Of a stretch of 64,000 nucleotides of DNA, positions 33,576 to 44,438 are shown in pieces. Below the pieces are notes generated by a model. The model was given only the letters and a program-made list of their open reading frames with translations, did not search any database and was not told where the DNA came from. A program made the position numbers and the translations under genes. Each line of letters starts with the position of its first letter. The first letter of the stretch is position 1. The DNA comes from Rhodocollybia butyracea. Its lineage: Eukaryota > Basidiomycota > Agaricomycetes > Agaricales > Omphalotaceae. The stretch spans positions 1-64,000 of the forward strand of contig JADNRY010000092.1 of NCBI GenBank assembly GCA_015501585.1, given 5' to 3'.

Positions 33576-35190
33576 ATGTCGTCTTCAAACTCTGACTTGC
33601 TCTCGTGCGTTGTCCATGGCTGTCACCGCACTATTCACTCATCCTTTGATGCTTCACCAGTAATAACGAAATCACAACCAAGATCGCGCTCCCATCGTAC
33701 ATCGTCATTCCTTGCTTCTTAAATTCGTCTTTCAACTGTTTTACCGACAGTGACAATGCAGAGACCGAGGAGGCCAATTTGCAACACGTTGCCACCCTCG
33801 TAAAGGCGTTCAAGGATGGCCCAGCATCAGTTACCTCGTATGACGCCATTCTGGAAGCAGTCATGAAAAATGCAAAGTCGCGCGATGCCCTCATGAAAGC
33901 TGTTATGGACAACGCAAAATTGCATGGCTTTGTTCTACTCTATGCTTCATGAGCCCTCCTCATTGTATATTTGTATGTAGGTCCAAGTCCATAGTCGTCG
34001 AAGCGGTTGAGATTACTGCGTAGGTCGTGTCACTCTTGGAAGGCCTCTGACATTACCTTATTATTCCTCAATGCTAGTGACTATGTCAAGGCCACTGGGA
34101 GCGAACCGTCGTATGTTGTTCCAAAGGAATGTCACACCCATTCTCATTTCGTTCAATACCAGTGGCATCGAAAGACATCTCACTCCGCCACACGGTACCA
34201 GGGGCTTCTATAAGTAAATATTTTTTCCGTGTTTGTCTTGGTGAATGTTGAATAATCTACAGCCAAATTTATGAACTTCGCCACACAAATTGGGTTGTGA
34301 ATGTGTACGCCTACCGTCACGCCAATCCCAGTGACGTTACTTTGATAGCATTGCATTCGGGTTCCGTCTCTGTGCCTTTCAACGTTCCAACCATCTTTAA
34401 ATTGCGGACTGCTCCAGCAACAGGATACAGGTTCCACTATCCAGTGACATTCGATTCTGACATAGGGATAACAGATACTCTTGTATGTTCATCATTTACC
34501 TATCATTCACATGTGTTACAGGAAACATATATTCACAGACCACATTGATTACACGAATAATATCAACATATAGGACCTGATGGGAAGAATCCTATTGTCT
34601 TCAGAGCAATAAATACAGAAACCTTTACTGCCCAGATGATACAAACTGATAATGACCCCGCTAAATTCGGTTTTTATCAAGTAAGTTTGACACCTTGACT
34701 GGGTAGTCGTTGTTTTCATCAAGTTTTCATTGTCACACTGATAACTGTGAAGCTCAATGGCCTGATTTATGGGATGACTGTCTTCAATATTTCTTCTGAA
34801 GTTGGCGCTCCTATTGATATGGGCGAGTTATTTCCTGATTCCAGTGTATCTATAACTTGGAATCATTAATCCCATTTCTAGTGTTCGAACAAGAACGTTT
34901 CTCTGAAGGCAACTACACAACGACCATACGATTTGCGGTGTAGATTGGGAAGGATGTCACTAGTGGAAATGTCTTCTTACTCAAGTTCTTACTTCTAGAC
35001 TCACAGCAGTTCCCAGTTCGTGCCACATACATTGTACTATCATTTTCTTCGAATCGTAAATCCAGTTATTCTCATGAATCATCGTCCTTATGTAGGGAGG
35101 ATATCAAATCATTGTCGATGAATCGGTTACCTTGCCTCGCAGTATATATTATACACCAATGGTTCCGGGATGGCGATCTCTGAGAGATAA
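33576..35190 (+). pseudogene. Gene B, decayed paralogue of gene A
   Basis: Starts MSSSNSDLLS at 33576. Coding segments, in order: AETEEANLQHVATLVKAFKD and KNAKSRDALMKAVMDNAKLH (33750-33935), LLEGL and ITLLFLNASDYVKATGSEPS (about 34045-34110), NWVVNVYAYRHANPSDVTLI (about 34280-34350), TAPATGYRFHYPVTFDSDIG (about 34410-34470), GPDGKNPIVFRAINTETFTA (34572-34680), LNGLIYGMTVFNISSEVGAP (about 34755-34830), FEQERFSEGNYTTTIRF (34880-34935), and perhaps GYQIIVDESVTLPRSIYYTP (35100-35185). In-frame stops occur in the exon near 34010-34050 (ITA stop VVSLL, GL stop HY), and a frameshift separates some segments. I cannot name the family; its domains repeat no motif I know. Confidence 0.6.
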
Positions 35191-35575
35191 AATGTACATT
35201 TCATTCATCGAGCACCAGTGGATACTCAAGGAATAATGAGCAACTACCAACAGCTCCGCAAGTTGGAACAATTCTTCTCTAAGGATCGGAATTCGGAGTT
35301 TTATATAGGGTACACGAGAGCTCTATGCGTTGGAATGACACCATCCGGAGCTTCTACCTCATACAGCTCCGGTCCCTCATCGCATAATCGCCGGGATTGC
35401 TTTCTCCCCTCCATCTAGTAGTATTAACCTCGCGTGCAGAAAACATTGCTTACCGAACCTATTACTTTCGCATTTCCGTCTGTGCATGATGCCTTTGAAA
35501 ATCAATTCCTTTCTCGCAAGCCTGCCATTCGCCTACTTACTCTCAGTATCCTCTACAATTGCTTCGAACTTGTGT
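35070..35575 (+). repeat. Repeat R2, direct copy of R1 at about 31700-32230
   Basis: The two copies share blocks such as GGAATAATGAGCA, CAGAAAACATTGCTTACCGA and ACCTATTACTTTCGCAT, with many substitutions and small indels between them. They are in the same orientation, about 3.36 kb apart, and bracket gene B. Confidence 0.75.
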
Positions 35576-35617
35576 ATAGCGATGGATTTTTAAGTTCGTT
35601 ATGAAAGGCATTTCTAG

Positions 35618-36909
35618 TCAGTTTCTAGTCTTTGCTGTACAATCAGTGCCACGCATTACTTTACTGTAATGTGTATCATCGGCTGGTATCATCGAGACAA
35701 GGGCAATAATTGCAACAGGATGACATGCCTACATAATTATGATCAATAGGCAAGTAAGTACAATGATAGTAGACCTACCGAGGCAATGGCAAAGACGGAT
35801 TCAACAGCCGCCAGTACCCACGAAGTTATCACGCCGTACGTACCCAGCACAAGAGCTATGATATACGTGGTTTGAATCGCACAAAAAATGGCGCCAGACT
35901 CTATCAAGAGATTCAATATACTCTGCACGCGAGTTCTTTTATGGGCTATATCCCAAATTGAATGAGCGCAGGCATGCGTCGATAGTTTTCCCTGTAGACA
36001 GAAACACTACACTTGAGTACATCTGAAGTTTCAGAGAAGCTGTCTTACCAGGCTTTCCAGGCAACAAGAATCGTCGTAACCATATTCACTATCAAAGGAA
36101 GTACAGCCGAAAGCCAATCCAAAATGGTGGGTTTCGCGTCGGATGACCTTAAGCTCAGCTTGATATCGAGCCAGATACAATCCGCTACATTTATGCCTGA
36201 ATTATTCCTTTGAGTAAGCGACTCGGGTAGACGATACTTAATCTTGAAATACGCACAGACATTGAGAATCATAAGGATCACAAGAGTGAGTTTCCAGAGT
36301 TTGTTTCCTTGGAATAAACACCATGCCCGCCAAACTACCGTTCCATCACTCAAAAGTACCTACGTCGAGGAATCTATTCTGAATGATAGCTGTGCCTCGG
36401 GTAATAACAAGGCTCACACTGATTGTAGTTCCCCAGGAGGACATAAACTGCCATGTCGTGGTTTTTTCGTTGGCGGCCTGAACCTGAGTAGCGAATCCTT
36501 CTTCTGATACTCGTACAAGTGTATACCATGTGCTTGTCAAGCTGACTCCTCCTTGGTAAGACACAAACAAGGTGAAGCAAATAAAAATCGTCGTCAAGCA
36601 CACAACAAGGGCAGTCTGCGAGCGTCCCCGACGTTCAGTTCTGGAACAGACAAGGAACGAGGATTGGTTATGTAGAAAACGAGAAGAGCTGTACGTACGT
36701 CATTAAGGATCGAACGGCTATGATGAATCCTAAAACAAATGCTCCTGGGACCTTATAGTTCATCGCTGTTTGGAAAATGTGCAGATATCGTCTACGCACC
36801 AAGACTTGGAATTATACAGTCCGGATACAACAGATACTATAAAATTAATGGAGTTGAAGAACATGTTTTGAGCATAAGTAGACAACAGTTGTTGCTCGCC
36901 CGGAGTCAT
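35618..36909 (-). CDS. Seven-helix membrane protein (Agaricomycete lineage-specific)
   Basis: A multi-exon gene with the layout of a large basidiomycete family of unassigned seven-helix proteins, often called GPCR-like, with no proven ligand. Exons on the minus strand: MTPGEQQLLSTYAQNMFFNS (from 36909), AFVLGFIIAVRSLM (about 36740), TIFICFTLFVSYQGGVSLTS (about 36600-36390), the conserved DGTVVWRAWCLFQGNKLWKL with IKLSLRSSDAKPTILDWLSA and NMVTTILVAWKAW (36353-36045), then LIESGAIFCAIQTTYIIALV (35930-35790), and a last exon CHPVAIIALVSMIPADD ending at 35618-35620. Introns are about 50-70 bases. The DGTVVWRAW and ESGAIFCAIQ motifs are diagnostic. I see no frameshift, though exon 1-2 joining is uncertain. 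Confidence 0.65.
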
Positions 36910-39097
36910 CGAAGAGGGAAAGAACCTGGACAATCATGGGAAGCGACGATGAGCGCACTATTATATGTAGAGGACAGAATAAAATACATTCTAGCGAGCG
37001 CCTAGTACTCAGTATTAAGCTAGCCTGGCTCTAATTCGCGTTTTTGGTCGGAGCCACAGTCATTCCGCTCCAACATGCTCCAAGGATTGTCCAGCAAGCT
37101 CTAGAGTCCGACGTTTAACTCTGTTAACGAGATGATTCTCAGTCACGGGTTTGACCTCTCTTTGAATCGTGAACTTGAAAAGGCTGTACAGTTGAGCGAC
37201 GACGACTGTGGAAACAACGATAACCGCGGAAGAAAATATGACTACTTTGGGGCCTTCAAAGGTCGAGTAAAGAGAGACCAATATCTCAACATCTGAAACA
37301 AGGAACGCCAGACTCATTCCAGGTAAACCTGCGTGATTATCGGCGAACCATAGGTCAAGTAATGTAAAGACGGCAGAGTATGTGTTAAATAAAATTTATT
37401 GCGCGGTTATGAAGGAAGGCGAGTAGGACGAGGAAAAGCAAGCAATCGACACGGAAAGGGCAAATTGAGCATTGCAAGTTTCTTACATCGATCCTCCGTA
37501 GCCAAGCAGACGTGAACAACAAGAGTAAGGAGTCTAAGGAGAGCCAAAACCTTTGAAAGCGTGTTTGAGCCAGCCAAGTGAGCAGTGCGACGATATCGTT
37601 TCAATTATTCCACTTTTGTGTACCGAACGATATACAAGTGCAAGTTATCCGATTGTCTACGTAGCGATAGTACTGGCGTTGTTGGAGAAAGGGCATGTGA
37701 AACCTCCTAGTATTTGTTTTTCTAAGCATTTGCCTTTACCAGCGCCGGTTTGGGATAGGCGCACGCGTGTAGAAATACCGGAGAGGAAATAGGGAGCGCA
37801 TGAGCCAAGCTAGTATTGTTATCGAGATGGCGACTGGAGAAATGGCAGAATATAGGATAATTGAGGGAGGGTAGGGATACGACCGTGCGAGGGGCCTCCA
37901 GAGTTTCCAGTTGATTTTGAGATATCTTCGTACTTGGCCTGCAGAGATGCCAAGTTCTAATAGTAACAGTAATAGCCTAATTAACAAACTCACCTGTTCT
38001 GAAAGCGTCCAGTCGGCCGCGAAGATGCTCTATACGCGTAAAACCGCCCAGCGCAGAAGTTTCCTCTTTCGCCCGAGGTCTCTTGAGCTTGACTGCGCAA
38101 TACGTCTTGCAATGGCTGCCCGGATAATCCTCTTTTCTGTCGAAATGCAAAAAGAAAGAGTTCAGAGCCGTGGGATTCTAAGAAGCGGTCCGGAACTCGC
38201 ATCGGTCCGGATTCTCTTTTCTTTCTTTCTTCGTCAACTGCAACGAGGTTCAACCTCTTACCCAACGACGATTATCCCAATACCCTGATTCAATCTATTT
38301 TTTTCGTCCAGCTCTCTTTCGTGCTAGCAATGGACGAGTCACAGGTAGTCTACCCCCCTTCAACTCCGCCACTTCGGCTTCAGGTTCCTCGTCCCTTCAC
38401 TGATCCCACTGAGGATCGTTTAGCACTTTTGACGAGTCGAACGATCCGTCAAGAAGAATCTCGCTACTTCGGAATAAATAAGTATGGGAAGGACTTTCTA
38501 TTTCCTTTTTCGGATAAATCCTCGACGGTCAACGTTCAAACGTTCAGCCCAAAGGTCCTAAGTATTCTTTCCTAAGTATTCTTTCCAGCTTTACTGGTAC
38601 TCGCTGTTTTACTCCTGATATTGTCTCTCTTATCTAGAAAACACAGCCTCATGTTCAGAGATGATTCATGGTCGCGAGGAGTCCGACAGAGCTAGATTGG
38701 GCGATGCGAGCTCAGCTAGTTGTTAACCGTTTTATGAGATCGTCATGATCACAGATGGCCAGTCGATATCAATCACCATCCGTCCAACAAGCTGTTAGAC
38801 TTGAAGTCGCCGTAGATGGTGCCTTTGGACATAATCTCCTGAAAATAGTTCGGGAATCTAAAAGAGGTGTCTTTTTAAGCGAACATACAACCGGGTGTTC
38901 TCACCGCTCTCTATGCTCGAAACTGATTGATCCAGAGCTACCGTTCTCAGCTGAATATCCGACGCTTTGACACCGACTTCAACTCTTTTATGCGCAAACA
39001 GGTTACAGTTGATTTATTTGCCCTGCATGAGCCAGATCCCACAAGCATTTTAATAGTACATATATCAAACTCATACAACTACATATACTGATAAAAA
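36910..39097. other. Stretch with weak gene candidates only
   Basis: Three candidates are noted but not supported as genes. An 85-codon minus-strand ORF at 37060-37317 holds one strong hydrophobic helix (VVIFSSAVIVVSTVVVAQLY). Minus-strand exon-like pieces at about 37736-38300 have GT..AG gaps and a reading with KEDYPGSHCK followed by GGFTRIEHLRGRLDAFRT. A plus-strand ORF at 38330-38575 starts MDESQVVYPPSTPPLRLQVP. No family is recognised for any of them. Confidence 0.4.
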
Positions 39098-40572
39098 CTA
39101 CGTAGCATTGGGGAAGGGCAAGGGAGGAGTTAACGTTAGAGGCGCATTGTCCCGTTTTTTCGGTCCAACCAAATGATCAAACGAAGGTGAGTTGCTAACC
39201 CTTGGAGTGAAATCCTCGAAATCCCATAGCAAACCAAGCGTTTTCAGCACCGAAGTGGCGGTGTAAGCCTCCGCCTTTCCGGTTAAAGGATTCGTCCCCA
39301 GATCCTCGACGAATCCCTCTGGTGTGTATGCAGAGATCAACCAGGTTGGCATGCGGCCACCTAGACGGTCAAAAGTGAAGGTGTATTCTTCGCCGTCGTG
39401 TGCCTTCTCGGTGTATGTGACGTTGTCTGGGCGAACGGCGAGAGGGGAAGGGACGTGGTCGTGGAATCCTCCACTTTCATCGTATGTGATGACGAGAAGA
39501 GTTTCGTCCCAGAGCGGGCCCTGTCTCACTGCATCGTAGATCTGCTTCACGAAGACCTGGCCATAAGAGACGTTCCCATCCGGATGCATCGAGTTCGTGT
39601 TCAAATCGCAGCAGGATGGATTGAGATAGGATAGCTGGGGAAGAAGACCAAGGTATGCATCCTGGAAGAAGTTTTCGATTGGAACGATGCTCGATGCTGC
39701 ATTTTGTGCTGTCCAATTATAAAAGAGCGCGTCGGGGGAAATGCGCCATTGGTACCGTCGTAGTTGAGCCAGGAGATGTTTTTCGAGCTAGCTGTTTCGA
39801 AGATGCTGTTGCTAGTTATAGCGGCAATGTTGAAGTCGTTGTCGTTGGAGCCGTGCCCGTCTGAAGTGCCAGAAAGGGCGCACATACGGTTAGGGTTGGT
39901 GGGCTGAGGATCGGAACTTCATCAATTAAGAGCGAGAGCAATTTATATAGAACGTACCCCAGGAATGCACGAGAACCAATAGTTAAAGGTCGTAAATCCG
40001 TCGACGACGTCAAGAATAGTGGGGATCTCGCTCTCAGAGTAATACCCCATAACCTGAGCCGCAGCAACGTCGGGCGTCAGAGTGGGATAAGAAATCAACT
40101 GCTTGTTGATAAAGCCCTGGTTTGTCGGGGTGAGCTTACCACTCTGAATGGCAGCATCGCTGGGAGCGAACTCGCCATAAAACTCGAGATTGTTCCCCGT
40201 GACCGAGTGGTCTGGGTCATTCAGGACCGAATCAAAATCTTTGACTCGTGTGCATTGCTCAGGTCCATGCGGATCGGTAAGGTTTACGGGATTGCAAACG
40301 TTACCATGATTAGCAGGGTTGTCCAAGCCGGGTCGGTTGACGCCGCCGAGAATGTTATCGAACGAGCGATTCTCAAGAAGAACCCAAACGACGCGCTTGA
40401 TTTTGTCTTTGAGATTCGAAACGGACTCGGCGGAGCCTGCTTTGTATCCAAAGGGAGCTGGGCTGATGGCTGGGCTTACGGATCCATCGGAGGAGGAGTT
40501 TACGAGGTTTTCGACTATGGAGGTGGAAGTAGCTAAGAGGCCTAGGAAGGCCGCGGTAGTGTTAGCCTTCAT
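39098..40572 (-). CDS. Secreted phosphoesterase (phospholipase C/acid phosphatase family), one-base frameshift
   Basis: The phosphoesterase family (PF04185-type) cleaves phosphate esters outside the cell or in vacuoles. Exon 1 (40572-39958) begins MKANTTAAFLGLLATSTS, a signal peptide, and carries VVWVLLENRSFDNILGGV, the family's N-terminal ENRSFD metal/nucleophile region. A 54-base intron (39957-39904) follows. Exon 2 starts PTNPNRMCALSGTSDGHGSN and later has LVITYDESGGFHDHVPSP and RLGGRMPTWLISAYTPEG, the second catalytic block. Between NGAFPP and DALFYNWTAQN the frame shifts by one base at the G run 39734-39738 (plus strand), so the frame as given is broken. Without this, the protein would be about 470 residues, a normal length. 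It is either a recent mutation or a homopolymer error. Confidence 0.85.
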
Positions 40573-42311
40573 GTGGTACGCAGCGACGCAGGGACAAGAG
40601 AAGGGCTTTGTACGGGACTTTGGGAAAAAGCGTGAATCCTGAGTCTAGGGGCACTTCTTATAGTTGGTGTGGCGCAGGCCAACGTGCGCAAGCGCACATG
40701 CAAGTTGAATGGAGCTTCTTCGAGACTAAGAAAAGATGCCCTGAGCACAGAAATTTAATGGCGGAAAGACCAACGAAAGTGAACGCTTGAGTGCATGACC
40801 TTATGCTTTGGACGGCATTGCAGCCGTTATCGCAGGTGCAATTTCTGACAGGCTAACAGCAACTATGTACATACTTAGTCCCCGGTGAGAATATTCCCAG
40901 CCAAAAAAGCCTGCCACAATGTGTCAGAACGGACACAACCAATTATAATAGCCGCGTAGCTGTCAACCATTCTGGCCATACACTTGGTCAGCTTGAAAAG
41001 AACGGACACAATCTCATCGAACCACGCTGAGTGCGCTCACAATGCGCCCTGAAATACAAGTACGAGTCATGTGGCAATGGGGTAGAAGGGGTCCGGTGAC
41101 CCCGTTCGAAGATCCTTTTTGTGTTTATTGAAGCAGAAGAGAAGGAAGAAGGGAAAATTTTCTTACATGGAAGAGATGAGCGCCGTACTGAGCGGGAGCC
41201 ACTGCAAATGCGCTCCCCTGGTTTGACAGCCTGGTAGCCATAGTGGTACCAAAGCCAAAGATTAGCGGTGAATGCTCGAGCTGAATACCGAGCTAGTAGA
41301 AAGCTACTAGCGCCGCTGTAGTGAGCTCTATACTGAGCTGGTCACGGCAAGGATCCTGTAGTACGAGAGTGGCTGAGACCTGGCGGACTTGCTTGTAAAG
41401 CACACGCTAGAAGAGAAGTGATACCCATGGTCTAAATTCTGGTTTCGTATCGACGAGATTAGGTTTTACTTTGGTCGATTGATGACTCGGCATCACATCA
41501 GGAACATTTACCACATTTTAGAACGAGGTTCCAGGGGGTATCTCATCTCTCATGATCAGCGAGCCTTGAGAGCAGGAAGAACCAATGTCAGGGCAAATGT
41601 CACAACGCACGCTGTGACTGATGGCGTTTATATTTACCGGACCGGGGGCAGTGCTAAAGCTTCAGCGCACAATCATAGCTCTGTTTCTCGCTAGACTACC
41701 ATGAAATATTCCTGGAATTAAAGTACTTCGTGAGTTTCTTAGGCTGTATGACCCTAAATCTTCCTTTCGCTAAACGCTAGTATTATCCACTGATAATTTT
41801 AGACAATATAATTATATATATAAAAATCATGATCTAATAGTAAGATAAGTTGGCACAAAAATAGCAAGTCCAAAGCAAGTCCTTGAGTATCTCAATACAA
41901 CAGGAAAATCTTCTCAAGATTGCTAATAATTACTTGCTCCACATCCTATAACAGAATGATTAATTATCACTGGCACTGTCAGTGCCACAATTAAGTATAT
42001 TTGGGTTCAGATTCCTTCAGAAATATTTACAGAAGTGGTCAGCTGCCTCTAGAAGTTTGGGGAGGCGGGAAATCAATTCAACGGTCAACCAGGATTAAGC
42101 AAATTGAAAACTGAGCTCAGCTGTGTTGAACAACTACTACATAGTACATACTTAAGAGGTAAAGGCAAGAATAGCGAATGAGGGGCTGAATGAGGAGCTC
42201 TGTTGAACAGCTTGGTGGTATGTAAGGAGGGTAAGTACTATGAGAAACAGAAATACTTAGTAAGAATTGAAGTACCATACAGAAGATTGAACTCGTTCCA
42301 GATCAAAAATA
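40573..42311. other. Stretch without a recognisable gene
   Basis: Upstream of the phosphoesterase gene the sequence at 40600-40900 is likely promoter. About 41740-42010 is strongly A/T-rich. The frame at 41479-41694 has no motif. No tRNA or rRNA gene is recognisable. Confidence 0.5.
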
Positions 42312-44017
42312 CTACAACCCAACATGAATAAAAGGAACCCACGTTGCAAATGAGACTTTATCTTTTTCTCGAAGGTTTTGGATTGCATAATGCAGCGCCT
42401 CCGCTGCCTGCGAGGTATCATTTTTGCTGCCCTTGAATAAAAATCCATAGACATCATCAGCCACTTGTGGAGCATGAGAGTCACTGATAGACCACATTGT
42501 GGCTATGACGGTTTGGTACCCTGCTGAAAGCATTCCAGCTGCAAGGTGGACTGCTTCTGTGGACAGATTTTCATCCCCAGTTGCAGTCTGACAGGCAGAC
42601 AGAAATGCAAGACCTTTGGGTGGCAGTTGCATCGCTATGATGTCATTTATTGTTAACCTGGAAGTTCCAGCTAAGACCAGAGAACTTTGAAGTGGCTCTT
42701 GAATATTCTGAGTACTGTGGCAAGCAAAGTGAACCCAATCATTTGATGCCATTTCAGTCGTCACTTTTTCAATTATGGCTGACGAGCCTTCCAGCGTTTC
42801 TACTTGTATAAGATCGCCCGAATGCTTTTGAATGTGATCCACTTCTGTTTCTGTTCCAGGAAGAGCAGAAGGTTGTGCCACAGCAAGAATCTTCAGCTCT
42901 TTGGGTTCAGCTGAAACATGTGGGATTTCTGTTAGGGAATCCGATGAGTGTCCAATCAGGCGGTCAGTCCTGGGATCCAACACAAGTAGTTAGTGCGGTT
43001 GAACAAGGTATTAGATACCTCGCAAATGCATGAGTACTACGGTACTACATGCAAGCTTATATACTGTACATACTGTATACTATTGCTAATACGATGAGTA
43101 AGGACACAGACATATGTACATACCGATCCGGCTAACTAATCTCCGGAGTTGCCACATCGGCAATATACAACAAAACAGAGTTCTGAACTTCCAGAAGAGC
43201 AGCCACAGAGGGTGTATATGATGAAATTGCATACTCATTAAGCTTAGAGCCAATGGGTGCATCCGATGAATAATCTCCCACTGCATGGAGAGGAAGGAAT
43301 GAGAATGATCCTGTAGAGCACCACCAAATTCTTGTAAGATGATGAGTCTGAGAATTTTCATCAGAATTACAGCAACTTTGCCTAAATAACTGGAATACAA
43401 CTCACTGTTAAGGCCAGACCATCCACAATTGGCTTAGCTATCCTCACCCAAAGCATTAGAAGAGCCCATTGGAATTCTTTCTCTTTCACATCTGGATCCT
43501 GCCATTTGCGGCGGATACCCAACCTATCTGAAATGTTATCTAGAACTTCTCTATTAGGTAAGAAACCTTGCACAAGGGTCTTGATGGTGGAATAAATGGC
43601 TCGCAAAATTTCATTGTCCACAAGCGGGAGTGGAATGTGTAGCACATCATCGGCAAGGCCAGGCATAAGGACCAAGGCATTTGCTTGCTTGTCATTTGCG
43701 ATAAGGATAATGATAGGATGGTGCGTAGCAGCTATGGCAAGTTCCGAAAGCTGTTTGGGTAGCAGAAAGTCTTTAAAACCAGGTAATTGCCAAATCTCAA
43801 TGATCAAACTTTCTCTTCTTTCGGCTACCGCATGAACATCTTTTGCAAGTGAGGACATCAAAGTAGAATTTTCACTCGGAGATATTTCAATATGAGGCTC
43901 CTGGCTTTGCCCTGCAAGTGTAGAAGACAGTCTTTCTAGTTCAATACCCCTTGTAGGATATTTTGCCTTCAGTCTGTCTAGTGGTGATCGAAGCTGAAGA
44001 AGCTGGCTCCAAACAAT
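42312..44017 (-). pseudogene. TPR-CHAT gene, C-terminal part (CHAT protease domain)
   Basis: CHAT domains are caspase-like cysteine proteases; fungal TPR-CHAT proteins are thought to act in recognition or death pathways. The minus strand runs from WSQLLQLRSPLDRLKAKYP (about 44010) through ESLIIEIWQLPGFKDFLLPK and KEFQWALLMLWVRIAKPIVD (to about 43412), then after an intron THHLTRIWWCSTGSFSFLPL and SYTPSVAALLEVQNSVLLYI (about 43350-43130), then a last exon (about 42970-42312) with the catalytic His in VHFACHSTQ and the catalytic Cys in FLSACQTATGD. Both catalytic residues are present. The exon structure looks intact, but the gene is severed from its TPR part by the LTR element starting at 44018, so it is inactive as a whole. 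Confidence 0.82.
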
Positions 44018-44270
44018 TGTAACGCCTCCGCCTCTCCATAATCACCACTGACCGTATTCGGCGATACGGTCATCCTAGACGCCGCCGATAGACCAAACGG
44101 TCTATCTTATCATTCTATTTATTATTAATTATATAATAAATCCGTTACTATAAGTATTGTACGATTACTTAAGAGTCTAGTCAGTCTTTTACACCGTCAT
44201 ACACACAATAGTATCCTATTTGTCGTGTACACCGGTGTTCCTAAGGACTTTGCCCATAGGGCACGTTATA
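44018..44270 (+). repeat. Left LTR of the gag-only element
   Basis: 253 bases, TG to TA ends. It pairs with the right LTR at 47098-47332, continued at 52780-52797. By eye the two copies differ at only a few bases (for example GTATTCGG against GTATCCGG), so the insertion is not ancient. Confidence 0.85.
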
Positions 44271-44438
44271 CTTTTTTGAACATCAAAAAATTACTATTGT
44301 GTGAATAACACAAAGCTATTAGTTTAACAAGCTAAAAACAGTTATACTACCAAGTATAACAACCACTATTCCAACTCACATCACAAGCTATACAAAACCC
44401 GCTCCATTTTCCGTCCCGCTATATCATTTGCTGTCTCA

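Noticed and set aside
41360..41410. Sarcin-ricin-loop-like string AGTACGAGAG, hinting at rRNA
   Set aside because: Only about ten bases match; the flanking sequence shows no large-subunit rRNA conservation.
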